A DNA stretch of 64,000 bases from Cecembia calidifontis (GTDB taxonomy: Bacteria > Bacteroidota > Bacteroidia > Cytophagales > Cyclobacteriaceae). Position 1 is the stretch's first letter. The number at the start of each line of letters is the position of its first letter. Below the pieces are notes generated by a model. It ran no database searches, was not told the origin of the DNA, and saw only the letters and a list, made by a program, of their open reading frames with translations. The stretch is taken from NCBI RefSeq assembly GCF_004216715.1, contig NZ_SGXG01000001.1, positions 2,774,501-2,838,500 on the forward strand. Reading direction: 5' to 3'. A program made the position numbers and the translations under genes. Of the stretch, positions 8,077 to 16,488 are shown piece by piece.

Positions 8077-9395
8077 TATAATTCAGTATTGAGATCAAAT
8101 GCCTCCAGGTAATCAGCCACCCTTCTAACAAACATTCCTCCTAAAGATCCGTCTACTACCCTGTGGTCATAGGAATGGGAAAGGAACATCTTATGGCGGA
8201 TAGCAATTACATCACCGGTTGGCGTTTCTACTACAGCAGGTTTCTTTTGAATGGCACCGACTGCTAAAATTGCTACCTGTGGCTGCATAATGATCGGAGT
8301 TCCCATGACATTGCCAAAGCTTCCTACGTTCGATAAGGTATATGTACCTCCTGTAAGTTCATCCGGAGAAAGCTTATTGTTTCTTGCTCTGTTGGCCAGG
8401 TCATTTACTTTTTTGGAAAGGCCTGTCAAATTGAACTGATCTGCATTTTTGATTACCGGTACAATCAAATTCCCTGTAGGAAGGGCGACAGCGACCCCAA
8501 TGTTGATGTCCTTTTTCTTGATGATTTTGTCCCCATCTACAGAAATATTGATCATTGGGAAATCTTTGATTGCTTTCGCCACTGCTTCAATAAAGAAAGG
8601 GGTGAAAGTAAGGGCTTCACCTTCTTTTTTCTTGAAGCTGTCTTTCACTTTGTTTCTCCATAGTACAATATTGGTAACATCGGCTTCCACAAATGAAGTC
8701 ACATGAGGAGAGATCCTTTTCGAATCCACCATTCTTTGCGATATCATTTTCCTCATTCTGTCCATTTCAATGATTTCATCATGGGCAGAAATGCTAACTT
8801 CAACTCTTGCGGGAGCTGGTGTTGGAACAGAAGTAGAAGGAGATGAAGAGGTAGTAGGAACAACCGCAGTAGCCTTGCTTCCCCGGTTTTTAACATAATT
8901 CAACATATCCTGCTTGGTCACTCTTCCATCCTTGCCGGTGCCTTGAACAGTAGCTAATTCTGATTTACTGATATTTTCTTCCTTGGCAATACTCAGTACA
9001 AGGGGAGAATAAAACCTTCCATCACTTTCTCCGCTGATTGGAGCTGGGATATGGGCAGTCAAAATGGTTTGGGTCTGAGCTGGCGCTGCAGCAATCAACT
9101 CTTCTTTTTGTTCAGCTTCAGGCTGTGAAGTGGCGGAAGAAACATTTTCAATTCCTTCGGTTTCTATTAAGGCAATTGGAGCGCCAACAGCAACTACCTC
9201 ACCCTCTTTGGCCAAAATTTTCTTGAGCACTCCTCCATGCGTAGCCGGAACCTCTGTATCAACTTTATCGGTAGCCACTTCTAGCACGGATTCATCCTGT
9301 TCTATTTTATCCCCTTCTTTTTTAAGCCAGGTTAGAATTGTTCCTTCAATAATACTTTCCCCCATTTTGGGCATTAGCATTTCTACAGTCGCCAT
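8076..9395 (-). CDS. 2-oxo acid dehydrogenase complex E2 (dihydrolipoyl acyltransferase)
   Basis: This is the E2 core of a 2-oxo acid dehydrogenase complex, which transfers acyl groups from E1 to CoA. The protein has 439 aa. One lipoyl domain at residues 1-77 carries lipoyl-Lys44 in ATDKVDTEVP. A Pro/Ala/Thr/Ser-rich linker follows, then an E3/E1-binding domain (about 128-168), a second linker and the catalytic domain from about 205, with His411 and Asp415 in HSYDHRVVDG. The single lipoyl domain and DKVDTEV fit branched-chain or 2-oxoglutarate E2 better than pyruvate E2, but the substrate cannot be fixed from sequence alone. No E1 or E3 gene is adjacent; the nearest gene on the same strand is cinA, 83 nt upstream. 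Confidence 0.92.
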   Translation of the reverse strand: MATVEMLMPKMGESIIEGTILTWLKKEGDKIEQDESVLEVATDKVDTEVPATHGGVLKKILAKEGEVVAVGAPIALIETEGIENVSSATSQPEAEQKEELIAAAPAQTQTILTAHIPAPISGESDGRFYSPLVLSIAKEENISKSELATVQGTGKDGRVTKQDMLNYVKNRGSKATAVVPTTSSSPSTSVPTPAPARVEVSISAHDEIIEMDRMRKMISQRMVDSKRISPHVTSFVEADVTNIVLWRNKVKDSFKKKEGEALTFTPFFIEAVAKAIKDFPMINISVDGDKIIKKKDINIGVAVALPTGNLIVPVIKNADQFNLTGLSKKVNDLANRARNNKLSPDELTGGTYTLSNVGSFGNVMGTPIIMQPQVAILAVGAIQKKPAVVETPTGDVIAIRHKMFLSHSYDHRVVDGSLGGMFVRRVADYLEAFDLNTEL

Positions 9396-9452
9396 ACTGA
9401 TATTATTTAATTGGGTTTATTTCTGAGTTTTAAAATTAAATTTTATTTTAAC

Positions 9453-9470
9453 CAATGCAAAATTGCATTG
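9453..9470 (-). terminator. Hairpin in the cinA-E2 gap
   Basis: A perfect 8-bp stem with a 2-nt loop (CAATGCAA...TTGCATTG) lies just after the cinA stop. It is followed on the minus strand by an AT-rich but not purely T tract, so it may act as a weak terminator or only stabilise the cinA mRNA end. Confidence 0.4.
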
Positions 9471-9478
9471 AAAAATTT

Positions 9479-10744
9479 TTATTCTGTTTTGTCTTCAATG
9501 CATAGTCTGAGTAGGTTCAGGACAGCTACTGCAGTCAGCTGAATATTGAGCATCCTGTCCTGAGTGAGTTGGAGTTTTTTGGTAAGGGTCCTGTTTTCCA
9601 TGGCACAGGCAATCCAAACTGTTCCAACAGGTTTTTCTTCTGTCCCTCCACTTGGCCCGGCTACACCGCTACTGGCCAGGCCAAAGTCAGCATTAAAGAT
9701 TTTCCTAACATTCTCAGACATCTGGATTACGGTTTCTTCACTTACTGCCCCATATTCCTTTAAAACAAAATTTTCTACGCCAAGGATTTTGTTTTTGAAT
9801 TCGTTGTGATAGGGGATGATAGCACCTTGAAAATAATCGCTGCTTCCGGGAACAGTCGTCACCAAATGAGCAATATATCCTCCTGAGCAGCTCTCTGCAA
9901 AAGCCACTTTCTGATTTTTCAGTTTAAGAAGTCTCCCAATCGCCTCTTCCAAAGTTTCTTGGTTATAGCCATAGATGTATTTGTCTATCAGGGGAAGTAA
10001 CTTTTCAATTTCTTTTTCTACATCATCCTCCAATTCTTCGATGGTATTGCCAAATGCGGTTAACCGCAGTCTGACCTGTCCCAAAGAAGGTAGATAGGCC
10101 AATTTGATGTGCGCAGGCAGATTTGCCTCCCAGTCTTTGATTAAATCTGCCAGCCAGCTTTCACCTATTCCTACGGTTTTTACCACTTTATGGTAAATAT
10201 GCGGTAGTGGAAAAATTTCTTTTATTCTAGGGATAACATGATCAGTCATGAGTTTCTTCATCTCATGAGGTACTCCCGGCATAGACATCCATACTTTTCC
10301 ATTTTCATAGAACCACATACCCGGTGCAGTTCCCAATTCATTGGGGATATAGGTGCATTTTGTGGGCAAATGGGCCTGAAGCCTATTGAGGGGTGTCAGT
10401 TCCCTTCCTCTTCTTTCAAAAAAGGTCCTTACCGCTTCTAAAGCCTCTGGGACCAACTCTATCCCGCAATTGAAATATTCTGCAAGCAGAGGTTTGGTCA
10501 GGTCATCATTGGTAGGGCCAAGTCCACCTGTCATCAAAATAATATCCGCTCTTTTTTCTGCACTTTCAAAAGCAGAAAGAATTGATTCCCTGTTATCTCC
10601 CACCGTAGTTCTACGGACCACTCTGACTCCGATTTTGTCCAATTCCTGGCTTATCCAGTGGCTATTGGTGTCGATGATTTGACCATAAAGCAATTCATCG
10701 CCAATGGCCAAAATTTCTGCTTTTACCTCTTTATAATTACTCAT
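9479..10744 (-). CDS. cinA: CinA family nicotinamide-nucleotide amidohydrolase
   Basis: This 421-aa cytoplasmic protein has the usual CinA layout. A MoCF-like (COG1058) domain is at about residues 1-170, with ILAIGDELLYGQIIDTNS and MTGGLGPTNDD. A linker follows, then the C-terminal amidohydrolase domain (about 255-415) with AESCSGGYIAH and SSGVAGPSGG. Family members hydrolyse NMN to nicotinate mononucleotide in the pyridine nucleotide cycle and the N-terminal domain can act on ADP-ribose. The older link to competence comes from its damage-inducible operons and is not supported here. It lies 45 nt downstream of the SDR gene and reads toward the E2 gene. Confidence 0.93.
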   Translation of the reverse strand: MSNYKEVKAEILAIGDELLYGQIIDTNSHWISQELDKIGVRVVRRTTVGDNRESILSAFESAEKRADIILMTGGLGPTNDDLTKPLLAEYFNCGIELVPEALEAVRTFFERRGRELTPLNRLQAHLPTKCTYIPNELGTAPGMWFYENGKVWMSMPGVPHEMKKLMTDHVIPRIKEIFPLPHIYHKVVKTVGIGESWLADLIKDWEANLPAHIKLAYLPSLGQVRLRLTAFGNTIEELEDDVEKEIEKLLPLIDKYIYGYNQETLEEAIGRLLKLKNQKVAFAESCSGGYIAHLVTTVPGSSDYFQGAIIPYHNEFKNKILGVENFVLKEYGAVSEETVIQMSENVRKIFNADFGLASSGVAGPSGGTEEKPVGTVWIACAMENRTLTKKLQLTQDRMLNIQLTAVAVLNLLRLCIEDKTE

Positions 10745-10789
10745 AATCTGATGGACCTGGGTTTGAACTTACCTTGACATGAATTGGTA

Positions 10790-11575
10790 CTATCTGACTT
10801 TTGCTTTTCTAAGGATTTTGGAAAATATTCCAGGGAAAAACCTTTTGAGGTATACCGCATATTTTTCTTTTCCTCCAACCAACACCTCTTCTTTTTGTTT
10901 TTCAATAGCCTTGATGATTTCTTTTGCACATTGTTCCGGTGACATTCCCTTGTCCTGTGCCTCATCCATTTGATTTAAGGGGGTACCATCCCCGGTGAGG
11001 GCATTGATAGAGACATGGGTACGGATAAAGCCGGGGCAAACTATGGTGACATAAATATTATCCTTATAATGTTCGGCCCTTAGCGAGTCAAAAAATCCAT
11101 GCAGGGCATGCTTAGATGCGGCATATGCTGACCTGTAAGGAGTACCAAATTTGCCTACCAAGCTGCTTATGGCTACAAAATGTCCGCTTTTATTCTTCAT
11201 GAAGTGAGGCAAAAGTTCTTTTGTAAGGCCTATTGTTCCAAAAAAATTGACCTCCATAATCTTTCTGTCCACTGCCAAGGATGTTTCTGCTGCCAGTGAA
11301 CGCTGGCTGATTCCGCCATTGTTGATCAGTACATCAATTTTTCCAAATGCTTCAATAGCTTCTTTGGTCTTTATAGCAAAGCTATCTGGGGCATTCAAGT
11401 CCAAGGGAAGGACATAAATGTTTTTTGGATTATTGGCCTTTTCTTTTATTTGTTCGAGGGCAGCTTGATTCCTTGCCGAAATGATGGTTTTATGACCTAA
11501 GCTGTCATATGCATTTACCAATGCTTCTCCGATTCCCGAAGAAGCTCCTGTGATCCAAATTGTTTTTTGGTTCAT
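10790..11575 (-). CDS. Short-chain dehydrogenase/reductase
   Basis: This 261-aa classical SDR has the NAD(P)-binding TGASSGIGEAL at the N-terminus, NNGG near residue 87, the catalytic Ser in VAISSLVG and the Tyr/Lys pair in YAASKHALHG. After the core it has a C-terminal basic segment (residues about 240-261) like that of the DHRS7-type branch. The substrate is unknown. Its start overlaps the folA stop by four bases (ATGA), so the two are translated together. This may mean only shared housekeeping expression. Confidence 0.9.
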   Translation of the reverse strand: MNQKTIWITGASSGIGEALVNAYDSLGHKTIISARNQAALEQIKEKANNPKNIYVLPLDLNAPDSFAIKTKEAIEAFGKIDVLINNGGISQRSLAAETSLAVDRKIMEVNFFGTIGLTKELLPHFMKNKSGHFVAISSLVGKFGTPYRSAYAASKHALHGFFDSLRAEHYKDNIYVTIVCPGFIRTHVSINALTGDGTPLNQMDEAQDKGMSPEQCAKEIIKAIEKQKEEVLVGGKEKYAVYLKRFFPGIFSKILRKAKVR

Positions 11576-12078
11576 TTATCTGCTCTGTTTCTTTTATAAA
11601 CCACAAAATCAAAACTATATTGATTGTTTTGATCTTTTTCATAATGTTCTGAAGATACCATTTGCCAGACTTTCGGATCAATCTTAGGGAAAAACGCATC
11701 CCCTTCCGGATAAGCCTCAACTTGGGTGACTAAAAGTTCATCAGCAAATTTCATGGCCTGCTTATAAATATCAGCGCCTCCAATGATAAATACCTGCGAA
11801 AGATGTCTTCCTATACAGATCTGAATGGCTTCTTCCAAAGAGTGGGCTACGACATGACCTTCTGGTAAAGAAAAATTTTTGTTTCTGGTGATTACTACGG
11901 AAGTCCGGTTAGGTAAAGGACGGCCTACTGATTCATAGGTTTTCCTTCCCATGATTATATGATGCCCCGTCGTTAATTTTTTGAATAATTTCAAATCGGT
12001 AGAAAGTTTCCAAACCAATTGGTTGTCTTTCCCTATGACATCATTTTTAGCCTTTGCTACTATAATTGAGATTTTCAA
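11572..12078 (-). CDS. folA: Dihydrofolate reductase
   Basis: DHFR reduces dihydrofolate to tetrahydrofolate with NADPH. The protein is 168 aa. MKISIIVAKAKNDVIGKDN is the standard N-terminus, and NQLVWKLSTDLKLFKKLT holds the catalytic acid. MGRKTYESVGRPLPNR and the FIIGGADIYKQA phosphate loop are also clear. It heads a minus-strand run folA-SDR-cinA-E2. The tetrahydrofolate it makes feeds metF and metH some 20 kb away, but nothing in the sequence links their control. Confidence 0.96.
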   Translation of the reverse strand: MKISIIVAKAKNDVIGKDNQLVWKLSTDLKLFKKLTTGHHIIMGRKTYESVGRPLPNRTSVVITRNKNFSLPEGHVVAHSLEEAIQICIGRHLSQVFIIGGADIYKQAMKFADELLVTQVEAYPEGDAFFPKIDPKVWQMVSSEHYEKDQNNQYSFDFVVYKRNRADK

Positions 12079-12143
12079 GGTGATTGAAGTTTACGGCCCA
12101 AGATACCAAGGTTTGACCGAGGATGAAAGGGTATTTTTTTAAA

Positions 12144-12177
12144 AAATGAGCCCTAAATAAAACATTAAACTTTAGGG
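12144..12177 (-). terminator. Terminator after the DUF4412-like gene
   Basis: CCCTAAA and TTTAGGG (12151-12157 and 12171-12177) form a 7-bp stem. Read on the minus strand, the stem is followed by CTCATTTTTT, so it looks like a terminator for the gene that ends at 12196. Confidence 0.55.
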
Positions 12178-12195
12178 TAGGGAGACAAGGATGAT

Positions 12196-13113
12196 TTATT
12201 GACTGCTGGCAAATACATTTTGATACTCGGCCATTAAGAAACGCTGAGTATAGTTTTCATTCAATTCGGTGATTGTCATCTGCATTTCACTCTTGTCTAT
12301 TTTGCTTTTATAATCCAGTTCAAGCATGCTGCCCTGGGGAAGTTGACTGAATTGTTTTGAATTATTGTTTTTCATTCTAGCAGCAATAACCGGGTTGCTT
12401 TCTCCCCAAAAACCTGATTTTCTTCCTATGGTCTTTTCCGTAATCCAGAAACTGCTTATTCCATCTTCATCCTCAGCATGATATTCATCACATTCATACC
12501 CTAGGATGGTTTTACTTCTAACTGTTTTTACAAGTTTAAAAGCATCTTCATTATTCAAATCAGCGTTACTTTTTTCTATGCCTTCAGTCATTTTTTCAAA
12601 ATCATAAGCATAGGCTATTCTGCTTTTTTGACCATCATTGTCAAAAAGGATTATGGATGCATTTCTTTCGAAATCGTAAATGATTACCGAAGTACCCTCT
12701 TTTTTTTCCTTTTCCTTGAGTTCTACTTCCATACCCATGACCAATTCGGATTCAGAATAAAAAGATTTAAAGACCATGGGATCGATGGCTTTGCCCATTT
12801 CATCCTGACCGGTGATTAGCATATTGGAAAAACCGGTAAACTCATACTTATCTGCTACCGGTACATCAGCGTGAATTCCGCTAAGGATTTTCTCTATGTC
12901 TATTCCCGGAAGACCTTCTGGCCCATAAATTCCACTAAAGACTTTTTCGAGCTGTCTTTGTGCAATTTTTTCTGCTTCTGCTTCCACTCTTTTTTCAACC
13001 GCCTTATTTACACCTCTTTCGGCAGCTCTTTTTACCCTGTCTAATATTTGGGCTTGTGATGAGAAGGAAAATGATACAAAAAGTAAAATGAGAAAAAGGA
13101 TTTGGTATTTCAT
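12196..13113 (-). CDS. Secreted DUF4412-like protein
   Basis: The protein has 305 aa with a signal peptide (MKYQILFLILLFVSFSFSSQAQ). The ATG at 13113 is chosen because it starts exactly at this signal; an upstream ATG at 13146 would add eleven residues. A charged helical segment (about 25-65) is followed by a beta-rich region typical of periplasmic DUF4412 proteins, with the pattern TILGYECDEYHAED and FWITEKT. The role is unknown, and the DUF4412 link is from memory of such motifs. The IS1380-type element inserted 46 nt upstream may have cut its promoter. Confidence 0.75.
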   Translation of the reverse strand: MKYQILFLILLFVSFSFSSQAQILDRVKRAAERGVNKAVEKRVEAEAEKIAQRQLEKVFSGIYGPEGLPGIDIEKILSGIHADVPVADKYEFTGFSNMLITGQDEMGKAIDPMVFKSFYSESELVMGMEVELKEKEKKEGTSVIIYDFERNASIILFDNDGQKSRIAYAYDFEKMTEGIEKSNADLNNEDAFKLVKTVRSKTILGYECDEYHAEDEDGISSFWITEKTIGRKSGFWGESNPVIAARMKNNNSKQFSQLPQGSMLELDYKSKIDKSEMQMTITELNENYTQRFLMAEYQNVFASSQ

Positions 13114-13392
13114 GGTTAAAATGTTGTTTTGATACAATTTAACCAAAATTGAATTAATCCCTAAAATCCGCAGGATTTTAGTTTGGAGATTTGAATCTGC
13201 TTGTTTGTGTTCATTTTTGGTCTAGTTCGGGAATTTCTTCCCTTTGATTGAAGAGTGTTCATAGTTTTGAGACAATGGATTTTAGGTTTGAGGATAAAAT
13301 GGACGGTTTTTTTCCTCAATTTTAATGGAAAAGGCATACCTCTTCCCTGTAAATCTTTATTTTTTGAGCTCCTGAGGGGTTTTTATCTGAAT

Positions 13393-14712
13393 TTAGTTCA
13401 AAATCGGCTTGTAATCCTTACTCGTGAACAGTTTGAGCACTTCTCTTCTTCCCGTTCTTATCCACTTGGCTGAAACAGTGATAAATCTGAAGATAAACTT
13501 CTTGAGCCTGTCGGTAGGCTTAAGCCAATCAACTTTTCTGGAATACTCTCCAATGATATAGGTGTAAAAATTGGCATACATAGCCGTCATAAGCATAAAG
13601 GAGGTATTCTCTGCAAGGAACGAACAGGGCAACTTAGACCAGCCAAAGTCATTGTTGAGTACATCAAACAAGCGTTCGCTTGCACCCCGGGCGTTATAAA
13701 ACCTTACAACAGCTTCATTGGACGATGTATGTTCATTGGTCAGAATAGCCCTGTAAGTAAATGCATCTCCACTAAACACATCTGCCTGCCCGTCTTTACG
13801 CCTGATTCTGGTAATGACCAGCCTGTAAGACCTGTCTTTACCGAAAGGTTTGTAGTCGGATAGGTCAGTAACTTCCATTTCCTGTACACCCAAACGTATT
13901 TTCTGCCACTTCTCAGGGGCTATACTTCCAAGGATATTATCCAGTTTGGCACATCTGTTTGCCCGTATATAAAAGCTTTCGGTATGTGCTTCCAGTGTGC
14001 GGAGAACTTCTTCCTGATAGGATGCTGAATCGGCTCTGAACCTTCCGATACGGATATTTTCATTGGTAAGCTGCCCAAACATGCGTGTAAGTGTATCAGC
14101 CTGCAAATATTTGGCCTGACTGTTGCCATTTCTGCCCTCTACGTACACAGGAATGGCCTGTGAAAATTCAGGATGTGCTATGGAAGCTACACCTGGCTGA
14201 TATCCATAGACGTGTTTATATGTCTTTTTTGAATCGTACTTTTCAGTTGGAATGACGGTGTTGTCATAATCGAGGTCGTAAGCAACACCTGACTTGAGTA
14301 ATCCGGTCTTACAAGCTGATTTTAACAACAAGCTGTTGAGTTTTCCATTGATATTAAATTCATGGCTTACTCCACTGGACGGATTTATAAAGAGTTCTGT
14401 ATCAACAGCAAGCTCTTTGATACCTCTCAGAATTGTATCGGCACTGCATACTGAAAATGAAGGGACCTGTTCAAGTGCGTCTCTCAAGTGAACATTGATA
14501 TCTTCAGTACAGTCGCCACCATTAAAGAAAATAGCCATATGATTGGCGAAAATGTCACTGTATGAAAACCCTCCCCTTAAGGCTCTAACCCCCAATTGAT
14601 TATCAATGAGTTCTGGGAGACCAGAATTTTTGAAAGAGTTAAAAACAAAATTAAAACCTCCGAAAGGTGTGATTTTTTCTGTCGAATTCGTAATTTTCAT
14701 ACCGCTTATCAA
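13393..14712 (-). CDS. IS1380-family transposase
   Basis: This 439-aa DDE transposase resembles 'DDE domain group 1' proteins of IS1380 elements. The N-terminal part has GGFNFVFNSF, then YSDIFANHMAIFFNGGDCTEDI. Candidate catalytic stretches include AYDLDYDNTVIPTEKYDS and GRFRADSASYQEEV; the acidic triad is not proven by eye. The frame is full length, so the element may be active. The start at 14712 gives MISGMKITN; a second ATG five codons in is equally possible. It reads in the same direction as the flanking fmt and DUF4412-like genes. Confidence 0.88.
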   Translation of the reverse strand: MISGMKITNSTEKITPFGGFNFVFNSFKNSGLPELIDNQLGVRALRGGFSYSDIFANHMAIFFNGGDCTEDINVHLRDALEQVPSFSVCSADTILRGIKELAVDTELFINPSSGVSHEFNINGKLNSLLLKSACKTGLLKSGVAYDLDYDNTVIPTEKYDSKKTYKHVYGYQPGVASIAHPEFSQAIPVYVEGRNGNSQAKYLQADTLTRMFGQLTNENIRIGRFRADSASYQEEVLRTLEAHTESFYIRANRCAKLDNILGSIAPEKWQKIRLGVQEMEVTDLSDYKPFGKDRSYRLVITRIRRKDGQADVFSGDAFTYRAILTNEHTSSNEAVVRFYNARGASERLFDVLNNDFGWSKLPCSFLAENTSFMLMTAMYANFYTYIIGEYSRKVDWLKPTDRLKKFIFRFITVSAKWIRTGRREVLKLFTSKDYKPILN

Positions 14713-14749
14713 GGATGTGTGGTAACACCTAAATAAGTGAAAAAAAAAC

Positions 14750-14803
14750 GAGCCGGAAAAGCCTGAATTGAATAAATTCAGCCACTTTTTCGGCTTTTTT
14801 TAA
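14750..14803. terminator. Long hairpin inside the IS upstream of its transposase
   Basis: An interrupted stem (AGCCG...CGGCT outside, CCTGAATT...AAATTCAG inside) is bordered by A and T runs on both sides, with T tracts in either direction. It lies within the IS upstream of the transposase start and probably blocks transcription entering from fmt. This is a common protection in insertion elements. Confidence 0.55.
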
Positions 14804-14882
14804 ATCCGCCCTGCGGATTTAAGGTAATCTCCTAATAAATAGGGGATTGTAGTACTGAAAAATCCAATTGATTGCTTTTCTT

Positions 14883-15809
14883 TTACAATTTATAACCTCT
14901 TAGAAATTCCTCAATATTTAACCTTTTTTTGCCTTCCAGCTGCAATTCTAAAATGGACAAACTCCCTTGCCCTGTTTGGAAAGTAAGATGGGTTTTGCCA
15001 TCAGAGTGAAATTCTCCTGGAGCAAGTCCTATAATATTTTTTGGATTTGCTTGGGTTTTAAAAATTTTACAATTCTTATTGTCCAAGGTAGTCCAGGCTG
15101 CTGGGTAGGGTGAAAGCCCTCTTACCAGATTATGTATCTCCCATGCAGGTTTTGTCCAGTCGATTTCACAAGTTTCTTTGAAAATTTTAGGAGCATGATG
15201 TTTGGCCAGCTGCTCATCTTGCGGAATTGTCTGAATATTACCAGATGCGATTCCTTCAATGGTTTTAAGAACCAGCTTTGCACCTTTTATCATCAACCTC
15301 TCATAAAGGCTACCCACATTGTCTTCTTCATGGATGGGTTCTTTTTCCTGAAAAATTATACTTCCGGTGTCAATCTCATGTTTTAGGAAGAAAGTAGTGA
15401 TTCCTGTTTCTTTTTCACCATTGATAATGGCCCAGTTGATGGGGGCAGCACCCCTGTAATTAGGAAGTAATGATGCATGGAGGTTGAAAGTCCCCAATGG
15501 AGGCATGTTCCAAACTATTTCCGGTAACATTCGGAAAGCTACAACCACTTGTACATCAGCTTTAAAATTTTTCAATTCCTCTAAAAACTCCGGTGATTTA
15601 AGATTGGTAGGTTGAAGAACTGGTATATTATGTTTCAGGGCACATTCTTTGACAGGTGATGGAATTAATTTTTGGCCTCTTCCTTTAGGTTTGTCGGGAG
15701 CAGTAATAACCGCCACCACATTCCAGCCGTTTTCCAACAATATTTCCAATGAAGGCACAGCAAATTCAGGTGTGCCCATGAAAATAATTCTCATTTCTTC
15801 TTTCTTCAT
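14883..15809 (-). CDS. fmt: Methionyl-tRNA formyltransferase
   Basis: Fmt formylates the initiator Met-tRNA using 10-formyl-THF. The protein is 308 aa. The N-terminal formyltransferase domain shows IIFMGTPEFAVPSLE and the catalytic set Asn109 and His111 in FNLHASLLPNYRGAAPI, with Asp147 in HEIDTGSI. The smaller C-terminal tRNA-binding domain follows from about residue 208. The start at 15809 gives MKKEEMRIIF; an ATG five codons further in (15794) is equally plausible. No def gene is adjacent. Confidence 0.95.
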   Translation of the reverse strand: MKKEEMRIIFMGTPEFAVPSLEILLENGWNVVAVITAPDKPKGRGQKLIPSPVKECALKHNIPVLQPTNLKSPEFLEELKNFKADVQVVVAFRMLPEIVWNMPPLGTFNLHASLLPNYRGAAPINWAIINGEKETGITTFFLKHEIDTGSIIFQEKEPIHEEDNVGSLYERLMIKGAKLVLKTIEGIASGNIQTIPQDEQLAKHHAPKIFKETCEIDWTKPAWEIHNLVRGLSPYPAAWTTLDNKNCKIFKTQANPKNIIGLAPGEFHSDGKTHLTFQTGQGSLSILELQLEGKKRLNIEEFLRGYKL

Positions 15810-16000
15810 GATTTCAAACTTTATGACATATCTCAGGCAAAAATGAGATAAAATTATCCAATTCAGACTGATTTTATCCGATTTTCAAAAATCTTCAATA
15901 CGATTAAACTTTTTCTATTCTAATGGTTGTTTACTCCTCTTAGAAACAATACAAAATATCCGGATCTGTATTAAAAAAAAATCATTGATATAAAAAGTAA

Positions 16001-16029
16001 TTGCGGATTTGATATTTTAACTAATTTTG
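16001..16029 (+). promoter_or_regulatory. Bacteroidota-type promoter at the start of the 16034 gene
   Basis: TTG at 16001-16003 and TAATTTTG at 16022-16029, 18 nt apart, match the -33 TTG and -7 TAnnTTTG elements of the main Bacteroidota sigma factor. Transcription would start within a few bases of the ATG at 16034, giving a leaderless or nearly leaderless message. Confidence 0.5.
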
Positions 16030-16033
16030 CGCC

Positions 16034-16399
16034 ATGATAAGAAATGTGCAGTATAGGCTCAACACGTTAATAAGGGTTTTCGCCTTTGTTATGGCGCTGT
16101 TTTTTGTTGTGCTTGCTGTATATGACAGACTGGAAGAGGAGGAAAAAATTGAATATTTTGGTGAGTTTGTAGATGAGACAGAATTTGATTACGTAGATTT
16201 TCCCACATCCATATCCCGACCTACTGGAAATAAAAGCACGAAAGTGCAGAGAATGGAATTGATCAAAGTTTTCGATCAAATCCAGACTTTTTTAAGATTA
16301 GATTCCATCATTCAGCCAAAGGTTAAGCTGGCTGAAAGCGTAATCATTTACATACCTATTTTAATTTTTGAGCACATTATCTCCACCAATGCGCCCTAG
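16034..16399 (+). CDS. Small single-pass membrane protein, unknown
   Basis: The product has 121 aa. It has a short basic N-terminus and one membrane helix (about residues 12-32, LIRVFAFVMALFFVVLAVY), then an acidic stretch with Glu/Asp runs and a C-terminal hydrophobic patch near residues 103-115. No known domain is recognised. A good promoter sits directly upstream, which supports it as a gene. It precedes the efflux operon by 89 nt on the same strand, but a functional link is not shown. Confidence 0.55.
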   Translation: MIRNVQYRLNTLIRVFAFVMALFFVVLAVYDRLEEEEKIEYFGEFVDETEFDYVDFPTSISRPTGNKSTKVQRMELIKVFDQIQTFLRLDSIIQPKVKLAESVIIYIPILIFEHIISTNAP

Positions 16400-16488
16400 T
16401 TTTTTGTTTTCAACATCATTTTGCTTCTAATTAACAATACCCAGGTAATCTTTTAAGGGATTATTCATTTCTCATTATTACATAAACA

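Larger units (their letters stand above)
13160..14824 (-). mobile_element. IS1380-type insertion sequence, complete (1665 bp)
   Basis: The ends are terminal inverted repeats with 14 of 15 bases identical: CCTAAAATCCGCAGG at 13160-13174 and, inverted, CCTTAAATCCGCAGG at 14810-14824. Both are flanked by the direct repeat TAATC (13155-13159 and 14825-14829), which I read as the target duplication. Each end also contains a short palindrome around TCCGC. The element carries one transposase gene on the minus strand, with the reading frame intact. The length and the CCT ends fit the IS1380 family. It sits between fmt and the DUF4412-like gene without breaking either frame. Confidence 0.88.
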
